Source: Intrasporangium calvum DSM 43043 (GTDB lineage Bacteria; Actinomycetota; Actinomycetes; Actinomycetales; Dermatophilaceae). Taken from it: DNA of 64,000 bases. How positions within the stretch are numbered: position 1 is the first letter of the stretch; each line of letters starts with the position of its first letter. Position numbers and translations under genes: made by a program. Below, piece by piece: positions 9,076 through 17,507 of the stretch. The stretch spans positions 1,178,001 through 1,242,000 of the forward strand of contig NC_014830.1 in NCBI RefSeq assembly GCF_000184685.1, written 5' to 3'. A model generated the notes under the pieces. It saw nothing but the letters and a program-made list of their open reading frames with translations, did no database searches and was not told the DNA's origin.

Positions 9076-11166
9076 TCAGGCTCCTCTGGTGATGACGAGG
9101 TTGCCGAGCGAGTCGACACGGACCCTGAAGCCGGGGTGGACCGGGACGGTCGAGCCGAACTCCTCGATGATGGCCGGACCCTCGATCGTGTCGCCGGCGC
9201 GCAGGTCTGGCCGCCACCACACCCCGGTGTCGACGTAGCCCTCGGCGGCATCGAAACAGACGGGGCGGCGGCTCTTGAGGGCGCGGCCCTCGAGCGCGGG
9301 CTCACCTGCAGCCGAGCGGATCTCGCGCAGCTCGGGCCGGGTGATCGGGCCGATCCCAGTGACGCGGAGGTTGACCCACTCGACCTGCTGGGTGGGGTCG
9401 TGACGGAAGTCGTAACCGTACGTCGCGCGGTGCGCAGCGTGGAAGCGGGAGGCGACGTCAGCGGCATACGGCTCGTCGATCGTGCCGGCCGGGGCTGGCA
9501 CGCGTACCTCGTAGGCCTGACCGAAGTACCGCAGGTCGACGGTTCGCGTGTAGCGGTGCGCGTCGCGAGGGAAGCCCTCAGCGTCAAGGGCGTTGGCAGC
9601 GCGAACGGTGAGCTCGTCGAACGTCTTCTGCACGGCGGCGTGGTCGAGGTTCGCGTGGCGGGCCACGGCGGTCTGGACGTAGTCGTTCTTGACGTCCACG
9701 GTGAGCAGGCCGAACGCGGAGACGTTGCCCGGGTTCTGGGGGACGACGGCACCGGCGAGGCCGAGGATGTCGACGAGGCGGCAGGCGAGGAGCGAGCCGG
9801 AGCCGCCGAAGGTCGTGAGCATGAAGTCACGCACGTCGAGGCCGCGCTTGACGCTGACCTGCCGCAACGCGTTGGCCTGGTTCCACGCGGAGATCTCGAG
9901 GATGCCGGTCGCGCACTGCTCGACGTCGAGCCCCAGGCGCGTGGCCAGTGCCTCGACCCCTGCGCGGGCTGCGTCGACCTCCAGGGGGATCTCGCCGCCG
10001 AGCAGGTGCGGCGGGATGCGACCGAGGACGACGTGAGCGTCCGTGATCGTCGGCTCCGTGCCGCCCTTGGCGTAGCAGAGGGGCCCGGGCTCGGCGCCGG
10101 CTGACTGGGGGCCCACCTTGAGCGTGCCCTCGGGGGAGATCCACGCGATGGAGCCGCCACCGGCGCCGACGGTGACGACGTCGATCATCGGGATCTTGCT
10201 CGGGTAGGCGCCCACGGTGCCCTCGGTCGTCAGGGTCGGCTCGCCGTCGAGGACCACCGAGACGTCGGTGGACGTGCCCCCGCCGTCGCACGTGAGGACC
10301 TTGCTGAAGCCGGCCTCCCTGGCGATGAGGCCCGCCCCGAGGGCGCCCGCCGCCGGACCGGACAGGACGGTGGTGATCGGCTGGTTGACCACCTCGTCGG
10401 CCGAGAGCACCCCGCCATTGCTCTTCATGACATGGAACGCGATGGGGGATCCGCCTGTGAACTGGTCCAGTCGCTGGTGGATGTTGGCGACGTAGCGGGA
10501 CACGCTGGGCTTGACCGCCGCGTCGACGAGCGTCGTCATCGACCGCTCGTACTCGCGATACTCCCGCAGCACCTCGGAGCTGATCGACACGACGGCCTCG
10601 GGATGCTCGCGGCGCAGGACCTCGCGCATCGCCCGCTCGTGGCTGTCGTTGGCGTACGAGTGCAGGAAGCAGACGCCGATCGTCCCGATGCCCCGGTCGC
10701 GGAACCAGCAGGCCGCCGCGACGGCGCTCGCCTCGTCGAACGGCCGGATCTCGGTGCCCTCGAAGTCGACCCGTCCTCCCACGGTCCGGACGTGGTCGGC
10801 GGCGACGATGCGGGGCGGCTTGACCCAGAAGTAGGAGTTCCCGTAGCCGTCGGGCACCGCCTGGCGCGCGATCTCGAGGATGAACTCGTAGCCCTCGGTC
10901 GTGATGAACCCCAGCCGCTCGACCTTGCCCTCGAGGAGCCGGTTCGTCGCGACCGTGGTGCCGTGCGAGACCGCTGAGACGTCCTCGCCGGTCGCGCCCA
11001 TCATCCCGAGCACCTTGCGCAGGCCGGTGATGAAGCCGTCGGCCGGGTTGCTGGGGGTGGACGGTGTCTTCGTCGTGACCAGCTCGCCGGACGACTCGTC
11101 GAGCGCGACGACATCGGTGAACGTACCCCCGGTGTCGATGCCGACCCTGATCCGTCGCGACGTCAT
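9076..11166 (-). CDS. hyuA: Hydantoinase A/oxoprolinase-family subunit (HyuA)
   Basis: 696-aa ATP-binding subunit with an actin/hexokinase-type fold. IDTGGTFTDVV at residues 9-19 is the first phosphate loop, SHGTTVATNRLLEGK follows, and TCDGGGTSTDVSVV near 290-303 is the second nucleotide motif. The C-terminal domain includes TYGYDF. With HyuB it should hydrolyse a cyclic amide at the cost of ATP. The length is normal. The ATG at 11166 has no strong Shine-Dalgarno sequence. A palindrome 36 bp upstream resembles the one before the carbamate kinase gene, suggesting the two operons are co-regulated. The substrate is not determined. Confidence 0.9.
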   Translation of the reverse strand: MTSRRIRVGIDTGGTFTDVVALDESSGELVTTKTPSTPSNPADGFITGLRKVLGMMGATGEDVSAVSHGTTVATNRLLEGKVERLGFITTEGYEFILEIARQAVPDGYGNSYFWVKPPRIVAADHVRTVGGRVDFEGTEIRPFDEASAVAAACWFRDRGIGTIGVCFLHSYANDSHERAMREVLRREHPEAVVSISSEVLREYREYERSMTTLVDAAVKPSVSRYVANIHQRLDQFTGGSPIAFHVMKSNGGVLSADEVVNQPITTVLSGPAAGALGAGLIAREAGFSKVLTCDGGGTSTDVSVVLDGEPTLTTEGTVGAYPSKIPMIDVVTVGAGGGSIAWISPEGTLKVGPQSAGAEPGPLCYAKGGTEPTITDAHVVLGRIPPHLLGGEIPLEVDAARAGVEALATRLGLDVEQCATGILEISAWNQANALRQVSVKRGLDVRDFMLTTFGGSGSLLACRLVDILGLAGAVVPQNPGNVSAFGLLTVDVKNDYVQTAVARHANLDHAAVQKTFDELTVRAANALDAEGFPRDAHRYTRTVDLRYFGQAYEVRVPAPAGTIDEPYAADVASRFHAAHRATYGYDFRHDPTQQVEWVNLRVTGIGPITRPELREIRSAAGEPALEGRALKSRRPVCFDAAEGYVDTGVWWRPDLRAGDTIEGPAIIEEFGSTVPVHPGFRVRVDSLGNLVITRGA

Positions 11167-11201
11167 GAGAAGGATTCAACAGTCGGTACGCGGGGGATGC
11201 G

Positions 11202-11218
11202 TTGGCACATCCTGCCAA
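11202..11218 (-). promoter_or_regulatory. Candidate operator of the hyuAB operon
   Basis: TTGGCACATCCTGCCAA, a 6+6 inverted repeat with a 5-bp spacer, 36 bp before the hyuA start. It matches the site at 2647-2664 before carbamate kinase in sequence and orientation, including the flanking GCG. Confidence 0.55.
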
Positions 11219-11355
11219 TGGAGACCGGAGGTGCCGTCAACCCCCACCACGCCGGTCCCGTGCTCGCCGGAGCCGCAGGCCACCACACCGCCTCACGTCC
11301 GTCGCGGGAGCCGAGGCTCCTACGCTGGGCTCGTCAGCACCAGCAAGGAGGACGC

Positions 11356-12099
11356 GTGGCTCGTCATGTTCTCGTCGTCGACGACGAGGCCCAGATCCGA
11401 ACCGTGCTCCGGGCCTATCTCGAGGCGGATGGCTTCGTCGTCTCGGAGGCCGGCACCGGCGGCGAGGCCTTGCGCCAGATGACCACGGCCAACGGCCAGC
11501 GCCCCGACCTCGCGCTCCTCGACGTGGGGCTACCGGACCTGGATGGTCTCGAGGTGCTGCGCAGGGTCCGGGCGCAGTCGGACCTCTTCGTCATCCTCGT
11601 GACCGCCCGGTCCGAGGAGGTCGACAAGCTGGTCGGCCTCGGGATCGGGGCCGATGACTACATCACCAAGCCCTTCAGCCCCCGTGAGGTCGTCGCCCGG
11701 GTGAAGACCGTCCTGCGCCGCAGGCATGAGGCCGGGGCCCCAGACGTGGGCCCGGACGTGGACCCGGCGACGGTGGCCAACATCCTGCGCTTCGAGGGCC
11801 TGACCATCGACGAGGACCGGCGCGAGGTGACGACCGCCTCCGATCCCGTCACCCTCTCGACCCTCGAGTTCGACCTGCTGGTGGCATTCGCGGAGGCGCC
11901 TGGGCGAGTCTTCTCCAGGGCCCAGCTGCTGGAGAAGGTCTGGGGCTACGACTTCTACGGCGACGAGAGAGTGATCGACGTGCACATCCGCAGCCTGCGC
12001 AAGGCACTTGCCGACGACGCATCCTCCCCGCGGGTCATCGGCACGGTTCGGGGGGTCGGCTACAAGTTCCTCCTCGAGCGGCAGGGGCCGGCACGATGA
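11356..12099 (+). CDS. OmpR-family response regulator
   Basis: 247-aa DNA-binding response regulator. The receiver domain opens HVLVVDDEAQIR and has the phosphoacceptor Asp in LALLDVGLPDLDG (near residue 57) and Lys in DDYITKPFSPREVV. The C-terminal winged helix ends DVHIRSLRKAL and GTVRGVGYKFLL. The GTG at 11356 is chosen because AAGGAGGACGC precedes it and the receiver starts directly after it; the 53 further in-frame codons upstream look non-coding. The stop overlaps the kinase ATG by 4 bp (ATGA), so the pair is coupled. The target is unknown; the convergent DUF2202 gene is only a neighbour. Confidence 0.93.
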   Translation: MARHVLVVDDEAQIRTVLRAYLEADGFVVSEAGTGGEALRQMTTANGQRPDLALLDVGLPDLDGLEVLRRVRAQSDLFVILVTARSEEVDKLVGLGIGADDYITKPFSPREVVARVKTVLRRRHEAGAPDVGPDVDPATVANILRFEGLTIDEDRREVTTASDPVTLSTLEFDLLVAFAEAPGRVFSRAQLLEKVWGYDFYGDERVIDVHIRSLRKALADDASSPRVIGTVRGVGYKFLLERQGPAR

Positions 12100-13199
12100 A
12101 CCGTCTCGCCGTCCGACTGGTCCTGTCCCACGTGCTGGTCGCGGTCATCGGCGCCGCGGCCACGTACGTCATCGTCCGGGAGATCGCACCGCCGTTCTTC
12201 GACGAGAACATGCGCACGAGCGGGATGGGTGCGGCCGGGCACGGCCAGGGGCAGGCGGCCGGCACCTTCCGGACAGAGTTCGTCGACGCGGTCAACCAGG
12301 CGCTCATCATCGGGGCTCTGGTGGGTGCCGTCGCCGCAGCGCTCTTCGGTGTCTTCGCTGCTCGCCGCGTCATCCGTCCGCTCGGCACCGTGCGTGCGGC
12401 CACGCGCCAGATGGCCCGGGGCCGGTATGACGTGCCCGTCCCGGTTCCCCACGAGACCGAGCTCGCCGAGCTCGCCACGGACGTCAACACCCTGGGTCGG
12501 GGCCTGGCGGACACCGAGGCGCGTCGGGTTCGGCTCCTCGGCGAGGTGGGGCACGAGATGCGCACACCCCTCACCGTGATCGACGGCTACGTCGAGGGGA
12601 TGATCGACGGCGTCCTGCCGTCCACCCCGGAGCAGCTCGGCAACGTGAGCGAGGAGGTGCGTCGCCTGCGTCGCCTGTCGGAGGACCTCTCGATGCTGTC
12701 CAGGGCCGAGGAGGGGCGACTGGGCCTGTCTCGCCAGCAGGTCGACGTGGCGTCGGTGGTGCGGGCCGCCGCCGAGCGGCTGCGGCCCCAGGCCGAGGAC
12801 TCGGGACTGTCCCTCGTCGTCGACGTCGGTGCTGTGGAGCTGAGGGCGCTCGCGGACCCGGACCGCCTTGCCCGGGTCGTCACCAACCTCGTGGGCAATG
12901 CGATCCGGGCCACTGGCCCCGGAGGCGAGCTCCACGTGGCCTGTCGGCGCGAGGGCGACGTGGCAGTGGTCGAGGTGACCGACAACGGGGAGGGGCTGGA
13001 GGAGGGAGAGCTCGAGAGGGTCTTCGAGCGCTTCTACCGCGTTTCGGGCCGCCGGGTCGGCGAGCACGACACGGGGTCAGGCATCGGGCTCACCATCGCG
13101 CGCGGCATCGTCCGTGAGCACGGCGGCGACCTGACGGCGTCCTCGGCCGGGGCTGGTCACGGTGCCACGTTCATCGCTCGCCTGCCCTTGGCGGGGTAG
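12096..13199 (+). CDS. Sensor histidine kinase
   Basis: 367-aa membrane kinase. An N-terminal helix (residues 5-26) is followed by a short extracytoplasmic loop containing a Gly/His/Met-rich stretch (SGMGAAGHGQGQ). A second helix (near 67-90) leads to a HAMP linker (RRVIRPLGTVRAATRQMARG). The phosphoacceptor box is GEVGHEMRTPLTVIDG, and the ATPase domain has NLVGNAIRAT, VTDNGEG and GSGIGLTIARGIV. The short His/Met loop could suggest metal sensing, but that is speculation. It is the partner of the response regulator just upstream. Confidence 0.92.
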   Translation: MNRLAVRLVLSHVLVAVIGAAATYVIVREIAPPFFDENMRTSGMGAAGHGQGQAAGTFRTEFVDAVNQALIIGALVGAVAAALFGVFAARRVIRPLGTVRAATRQMARGRYDVPVPVPHETELAELATDVNTLGRGLADTEARRVRLLGEVGHEMRTPLTVIDGYVEGMIDGVLPSTPEQLGNVSEEVRRLRRLSEDLSMLSRAEEGRLGLSRQQVDVASVVRAAAERLRPQAEDSGLSLVVDVGAVELRALADPDRLARVVTNLVGNAIRATGPGGELHVACRREGDVAVVEVTDNGEGLEEGELERVFERFYRVSGRRVGEHDTGSGIGLTIARGIVREHGGDLTASSAGAGHGATFIARLPLAG

Positions 13200-13202
13200 G
13201 CC

Positions 13203-13231
13203 TTGCCCCGAGCACGAGGTGCTCGGGGCAA
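13203..13231. terminator. Bidirectional terminator between sensor kinase and DUF2202 genes
   Basis: Perfect 13-bp stem TTGCCCCGAGCAC/GTGCTCGGGGCAA (13203-13215 and 13219-13231) with loop GAG. It starts 3 bases after the kinase stop and ends 15 bases before the stop of the convergent DUF2202 gene. Confidence 0.85.
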
Positions 13232-13246
13232 TCTGGCCGCTCTCGA

Positions 13247-14014
13247 TCAGCTTTGGTCGTCGTCGGCCATGGGGCAGTCACCCGTCCCCGGGCCCGCCCC
13301 GGGACCCATTCGGCCGCTCTGGCCCGTGCCGGCTCCGGGGCCCATCCGTGAGCCGTCAGCACGGTCCGTCATTCCGCCCATCTGCCCGTTGCCCTGTCGA
13401 CCGCCCAGCCAGCCGCCACCGGACCCGACGGCAGGCAGCTCGCCTGCGGCTGCCGCCTCGAACGCGGCCAGGTGCTGCTCGGAGGCCGTCCCGAGCCGGG
13501 TGAAGAGAGTCTTCGCGGTGTCGTCCTTCGTGCCCGCGGCGATCTTCTTCAGGTCGGCGACGTCACGCTTCTCGAGGGCGATCCCGACGTCGTAGGCCGA
13601 GTCGAGGGACGCGTTGCCCTGCGCCAGCCAGCCGTCGTAGAGCTTCTGCAGCTCCGGGTAGGCGTACGTGCCGGCCGCCTTGCCGGCCGACGGGTCGCTC
13701 ACCCCGTAGCGAGTCAGGAGGGCGCCCACGGCGTCGAAGTGCCGCTGCTCGCTCAGCTTGATGTGGCTGAACGGGACGGCCTGGTCATACGTGGCGGCCA
13801 GTGCCGTGTAGAGGTCGCGGGCCATCCGCTCCTCCTCCCGGGTGAACTGCAGGTCCTTCGCCACGGTGGCGTCGACCGACGTGGCCGTCGCGACGCTCGT
13901 CGCGGCGGCTTCGGGCGCGCTGCCCAATGCCTGGGCGACGCCTTGCACCCCGGCGGCCGTCACGAGCATCGCGCCCGCTGCCGCCATTGCCCTGGTCTTC
14001 CATGTCCTCGACAT
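13247..14014 (-). CDS. Secreted ferritin-like DUF2202 protein
   Basis: 255-aa exported protein. A basic start (MSRTWKTRAMAAAGAM) and hydrophobic stretch with AQA-type residues form a probable signal peptide to about residue 30. The domain EEERMARDLYTALAATYD, HIKLSEQRHFDAV and, later, TASEQHLAAFEAA is the DUF2202 four-helix ferritin-like fold, with Glu/His metal-ligand pairs. The tail is rich in Gly, Met and Gln (GNGQMGGMTDRADGSRMG). The ATG at 14014 follows GAGGAGG; the longer in-frame opening upstream has no ribosome site. The function in this family is unproven; metal binding at the cell surface is likely. Confidence 0.85.
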   Translation of the reverse strand: MSRTWKTRAMAAAGAMLVTAAGVQGVAQALGSAPEAAATSVATATSVDATVAKDLQFTREEERMARDLYTALAATYDQAVPFSHIKLSEQRHFDAVGALLTRYGVSDPSAGKAAGTYAYPELQKLYDGWLAQGNASLDSAYDVGIALEKRDVADLKKIAAGTKDDTAKTLFTRLGTASEQHLAAFEAAAAGELPAVGSGGGWLGGRQGNGQMGGMTDRADGSRMGPGAGTGQSGRMGPGAGPGTGDCPMADDDQS

Positions 14015-14148
14015 GAGATCCTCCTCGAATCGTCCTGCGGACCCGCTTCCCGGGCTTCTGCTTCGAGTCAACGGCGCCGGGATGAAGCGTCGGGGCGCGC
14101 CCGTGTGAAGCCTTCGTGAAGGCGGCACCGCGGGGTGGGCACCGGGCC

Positions 14149-14163
14149 GGCCCAGCGGCATAC
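14149..14163. repeat. Motif A between DUF2202 and the persulfide dioxygenase-like gene
   Basis: GGCCCAGCGGCATAC, inverted motif A, in the divergent promoter region upstream of the CsoR/CstR-type site. Confidence 0.7.
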
Positions 14164-14190
14164 GGCATCGCCGGGAAGCTCGCGGAATAG

Positions 14191-14206
14191 ATACCCCGGG
14201 GGGTAT
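14191..14206. promoter_or_regulatory. CsoR/CstR-type operator
   Basis: ATACCCCGGGGGGTAT is a perfect palindrome (ATACCCC, GG, GGGGTAT). It matches the G-tract operators of the CsoR/RcnR/CstR repressor family and lies 48 bp before the start of a persulfide dioxygenase-like gene. CstR senses persulfides and controls such genes in other bacteria. No csoR/cstR gene is in this window, so the regulator must be elsewhere. Confidence 0.7.
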
Positions 14207-14253
14207 GCGTTAGCATTCCTGACAAGCGACTCACCATCGTCCAAGGAGCTTTC

Positions 14254-15633
14254 ATGCGGTTCACCCAGTACTACCTCGACTGCCTCTCCCAGGCGTCCTA
14301 CCTCGTCGCCGATGACACGACCGGCCAAGCCGTCATCGTCGACCCGCGCCGCGACGTCGCCGAGTACCTGGCGGACGCACGTGAGCACGGACTGTCCATC
14401 GTCGGGATCATCAACACCCACTTCCACGCCGACTTCCTCTCCGGGCACCTCGAGCTCGCCCGGGAGACGGGCGCGTGGATCGGCTACGGCGCCGCGGCGC
14501 AGGCCGAGTTCGAGATCCGTCCGCTCGAGGACGGCGAGCGGATCAGCCTCGGCGACGTCACGCTCGAGATCATGTCGACCCCCGGGCACACTCCCGAGTC
14601 GATCAGCGTCCTCGTCCACGAGCACGCCGACGACGAGGTCGCCTATGGCGTCCTGACCGGCGACGCCCTCTTCATCGGCGATGTCGGCCGCCCCGACCTG
14701 CTCGCGTCCGTGGGAGTCACCGCCGAGGAGCTCGGCCGGATGCTCTACGGCTCGGTCCAGAACAAGCTCATGGGCCTGCCCGACGAGGTCCGCGTCTTCC
14801 CCGCCCACGGTGCCGGGTCCGCATGTGGCAAGAACCTCTCGACGGAGAAGCAGTCCACCATCGGCGAGCAGCGCCGGTTCAACTACGCCTGCCAGCCGAT
14901 GAGCGAGGAGGCGTTCCTCGACGTGGTCACCGAGGGCCAGTCCGCGGCGCCCGCCTACTTCGTCTACAACGCGACGCTCAACAAGGCCGAGCGCTCCGTC
15001 CGCGACACCGACGCGACGATCCCGCCGCTCACCGACGAGCAGGTCGACGCGGCGCTCGCCGCCGGCGCGATCCTCGTCGACGCCCGCGACCAGCAGGAGT
15101 TCGCCGCCGGGCACCTCAAGGGATCCATCAGCATCCCCACCGACGGCCGCCTCGCCGAGACGGTCGGCACCGTCCTCGACCCGACGCAGCAGTTCGTCAT
15201 CCTGGCCTCGGACGAGGAGGCCCAGGAGACCGCGGTCCGCTTCCACCGGATCGGCTTCGACCAGGTCCTCGGCCACGTCGCCGACCCGGAGCGCTACCTG
15301 CTCGCCCGGGAGGAGCGGGTCGAGCGTTCGAGCCGCCTGACCGTCACGCAGGTCGAGGAGATCTGCGAGGTCGACGACGTCCAGCTGATCGACATCCGCA
15401 ACGTCGGCGAGCTCGCGGGCGGCACCATCCCCGGCGCGGTCCACCTGCCGCTGGCCGAGCTGCCCGGCCGCATCGACGAGCTGGACCCGCAGCGGCCGGT
15501 CGTCCTCTACTGCGCGGGCGGCTGGCGGAGCAACGTCGGGGCGAGCCTGCTGCGCGCCAGGGGGTTCACGGACGTCTCCGACGTCGTGGGCGGCTACAAC
15601 GCCTGGGCGCTGACGCACGCGCTGGCCTCCTGA
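14254..15633 (+). CDS. Persulfide dioxygenase-like MBL-fold protein with two rhodanese domains
   Basis: 459-aa cytoplasmic protein. Residues 1-~245 are a metallo-beta-lactamase fold with THFHADFLSGH (metal ligands), STPGHTPESI, GDALFIGDVGR and FPAHGAGSACG, the ETHE1/CstB pattern. Two rhodanese domains follow. The first (VDARDQQEFAAGHLKG) has ILASDEE where the catalytic Cys loop should be, so it is inactive. The second (DIRNVGELAGGTIPGAVHLP) keeps an active loop, CAGGWRS. It probably oxidises or transfers sulfane sulfur during sulfide detoxification. The start follows AAGGAGC. A CsoR/CstR-type palindrome lies directly upstream. Confidence 0.9.
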   Translation: MRFTQYYLDCLSQASYLVADDTTGQAVIVDPRRDVAEYLADAREHGLSIVGIINTHFHADFLSGHLELARETGAWIGYGAAAQAEFEIRPLEDGERISLGDVTLEIMSTPGHTPESISVLVHEHADDEVAYGVLTGDALFIGDVGRPDLLASVGVTAEELGRMLYGSVQNKLMGLPDEVRVFPAHGAGSACGKNLSTEKQSTIGEQRRFNYACQPMSEEAFLDVVTEGQSAAPAYFVYNATLNKAERSVRDTDATIPPLTDEQVDAALAAGAILVDARDQQEFAAGHLKGSISIPTDGRLAETVGTVLDPTQQFVILASDEEAQETAVRFHRIGFDQVLGHVADPERYLLAREERVERSSRLTVTQVEEICEVDDVQLIDIRNVGELAGGTIPGAVHLPLAELPGRIDELDPQRPVVLYCAGGWRSNVGASLLRARGFTDVSDVVGGYNAWALTHALAS

Positions 15634-15672
15634 CAGAACGGGAGGCCACCCACGTCAGGTGGGCACCCGGTG

Positions 15673-15740
15673 AGCTCAGCGGCATACGACATCCCGTATG
15701 CCGCTGGGCTGGCTCATCGTCGAGTGTGCACTTCCTGCCG
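15673..15740. repeat. Interspersed repeat: inverted motif A pair plus motif B
   Basis: Inverted A (15673-15687) and direct A (15696-15710) face each other and can form a 15-bp hairpin with an 8-base loop. Motif B (GTCGAGTGTGCACTTCCTGC) follows at 15719-15740. The element lies between two convergent genes, where it may also terminate transcription. Confidence 0.85.
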
Positions 15741-15868
15741 CCGCCCGGCTGGGAGGCCCGATCGACTCTTGACTCCGGACAACTCTGGCGCTGGACGAGG
15801 AGATGAGGGTCATTCGTGAGTTGCTCCGGCGGTTCGACGAGGGGTCGGGCTGATCCGCGGGTGGCGGC

Positions 15869-16792
15869 TCAGCCGTCGTTGCCGCGCCGCGCCGGGTCGT
15901 GCCAGAACGAGCTCGACGCCGGGCGCTCCAGCTCGTCCCGGTGGCCGCGGATGAGGTCGAGGTTGCGGTCCCTCAGGTGGTCGAAGCCCTGGCCGACGCT
16001 CGAGCCGGGGGTGAGCGACGCGAGTGCCTCGGCCGGGTCCAGCCGCGCGGAGATCCAGCTCTCGTGGCTCGCCGCCCTGGCGACGACGTGCCCGATCGGG
16101 GTCACGATGTGGGAGTTGCCGAAGTAGAGGACCCCGGCCGGGTCGATCCCGGTCGCGTTGGCGCCGATGACGTAGACGTGGTTGTCGTAGGCGCGGGCTC
16201 GGGAGGTGAGGTCCCAGATGTCGGCCGAGCGCAGCAGGGCCGAGGGCCGGCAGATGACCTCCGCGCCCTGGACCGCCTGGATCCGCGACAGCTCGGGGTA
16301 GTCGCCGTCGAAGCAGATGATCATCCCGATCCGGCCCAGGTCGGTGTCGCACACGGTCACGGACGAGCCGGGCGTCACCCAGCCGCCCCCGTCGACCGCC
16401 TCGGTGCAGAACGGGTGCGTCTTGCGGTAGACCCCGAGCAGGTCGCCCGCCGGGTCGATGAGCACCGACGCGTTGTGGACGATCCCGCGCTCCAGCCCTC
16501 GCTCGTACGTGCCGATGCACACGTGCGCGCCGGTGTCCCGGGCGACCTGCTGGATCGGCTCGATCATCGCTCCGGGGAGCTCCGTCACGAGATCCCAGAG
16601 CTCCTCCGTGGAGCAGCCCGGGGTGAACCCGGTGGTCGCCGACTCGGGGAGCACGACGAGCTCGGCGCCCGTGGCATCGACGCACCGGCGGGTGAAGTCG
16701 ACGCACCGGTCGAGGTTGTCGCTGATCGACTCCTTCGTCAGCGGTCCCGGAGCGGGGGCGACCTGGATCGCAGCAGCGATGAACGCGCGCAT
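15869..16792 (-). CDS. Carbon-nitrogen hydrolase (nitrilase superfamily)
   Basis: 307-aa cytoplasmic amidase/nitrilase-fold enzyme. The catalytic triad is visible: Glu in VVLPESATTGF, Lys in GVYRKTHPF and Cys in GMIICFDGDYPELSR. It starts one base after the CoxG stop (TGAGATG) with GGGAGGGG upstream, so it is the last cistron of the Mo-hydroxylase operon. The superfamily includes beta-ureidopropionase and N-carbamoyl-amine amidases. In this setting it could hydrolyse a ureide such as ureidomalonate, or an amide such as malonamate, made downstream of ring oxidation. That role is inferred from position; aliphatic amidase or nitrilase activity is not excluded. Confidence 0.85.
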   Translation of the reverse strand: MRAFIAAAIQVAPAPGPLTKESISDNLDRCVDFTRRCVDATGAELVVLPESATTGFTPGCSTEELWDLVTELPGAMIEPIQQVARDTGAHVCIGTYERGLERGIVHNASVLIDPAGDLLGVYRKTHPFCTEAVDGGGWVTPGSSVTVCDTDLGRIGMIICFDGDYPELSRIQAVQGAEVICRPSALLRSADIWDLTSRARAYDNHVYVIGANATGIDPAGVLYFGNSHIVTPIGHVVARAASHESWISARLDPAEALASLTPGSSVGQGFDHLRDRNLDLIRGHRDELERPASSSFWHDPARRGNDG

Positions 16793-16793
16793 C

Positions 16794-17507
16794 TCATCCC
16801 CTCCCGATGGCCCAGCCGATGAGGACGCCGACGAACGCGATCCCCGCGCCGGTGAACGTGCCCAGGACGAAGTCCTTGATCCGGGTCGACTCGGCGCTCG
16901 TCGTCGACTTCCCCGCATAGACCGCCCCAGCAGGCCGTATGCCGCTGGGCTCGGCCCCGCTCGGTGCGCCGGCTCCCGGCGGGGTGGGCTCCCCGGCACC
17001 CGCTCCCGCAGCAGCACCCGAGCCAAGCGCGGCCGCGGCGGGGAACTGGGCACGGAGCTCGGGAGGGACCCCGGCGATCTCGGCGTCGAGGGCGGCGAAG
17101 AACTGGCCGGCCATCTTCTTCGTCACCCCCGACAGCATGCGCTGGCCGACGCCGCCGATCGGGCCGCCGACGGTCGCGTCGGCGTCGTAGCTGACCAGGG
17201 TGCCGCCGTCCTCGCTCTGGGCGACCCGGACGTCCACATCGGCGGCGACGGTGCCCGGGGCTCCCGACCCCGATGCCTTCATCGTGAACGACTCGGGGTG
17301 CTGCGGATTGAGCAGACGAACCTCGCCGTCGTACGTGCCCTTGATGGCCGCGACGCCCGCGCTGACCGTCATCGCGTAGTGGTTGGGCCCCACCTCGACG
17401 AGGCGCTGGCAGCCGGGGAGCGCTCGGGCGAGGACGGCTGGGTCGTGGATGGCGTCCCAGACGTGCAGCGGGTCGGCGGAGAGGGAGGCGGTGCCGGTGA
17501 TCTTCAT
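16794..17507 (-). CDS. coxG: CoxG-like SRPBCC protein with C-terminal membrane anchor
   Basis: 237-aa protein. Residues 1-~150 are a CoxG/SRPBCC lipid-transfer-like fold (DPLHVWDAIHDPAVLARALP, SYDADATVGGPIGGVGQRML). A Pro/Ala/Gly-rich linker and a single C-terminal membrane helix (FTGAGIAFVGVLIGWAIG) follow. In aerobic CO dehydrogenase systems CoxG helps recruit the molybdoenzyme to the membrane, and the same role is likely here. It overlaps the Mo-subunit gene by 4 bp (ATGA). The linker contains AEPSGIRP, encoded by interspersed motif A at 16937-16951. Confidence 0.87.
   Translation of the reverse strand: MKITGTASLSADPLHVWDAIHDPAVLARALPGCQRLVEVGPNHYAMTVSAGVAAIKGTYDGEVRLLNPQHPESFTMKASGSGAPGTVAADVDVRVAQSEDGGTLVSYDADATVGGPIGGVGQRMLSGVTKKMAGQFFAALDAEIAGVPPELRAQFPAAAALGSGAAAGAGAGEPTPPGAGAPSGAEPSGIRPAGAVYAGKSTTSAESTRIKDFVLGTFTGAGIAFVGVLIGWAIGRG
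16937..16951. repeat. Motif A inside coxG
   Basis: GTATGCCGCTGGGCT, an exact motif A copy. It encodes the EPSGIR segment of the flexible linker between the SRPBCC domain and the membrane anchor. Confidence 0.75.

Noticed and set aside
11197-11355. N-terminal extension of the first response regulator
   Set aside because: The receiver domain begins directly at GTG 11356 with AAGGAGGACGC upstream. The extension reads through the hyuA promoter and operator.
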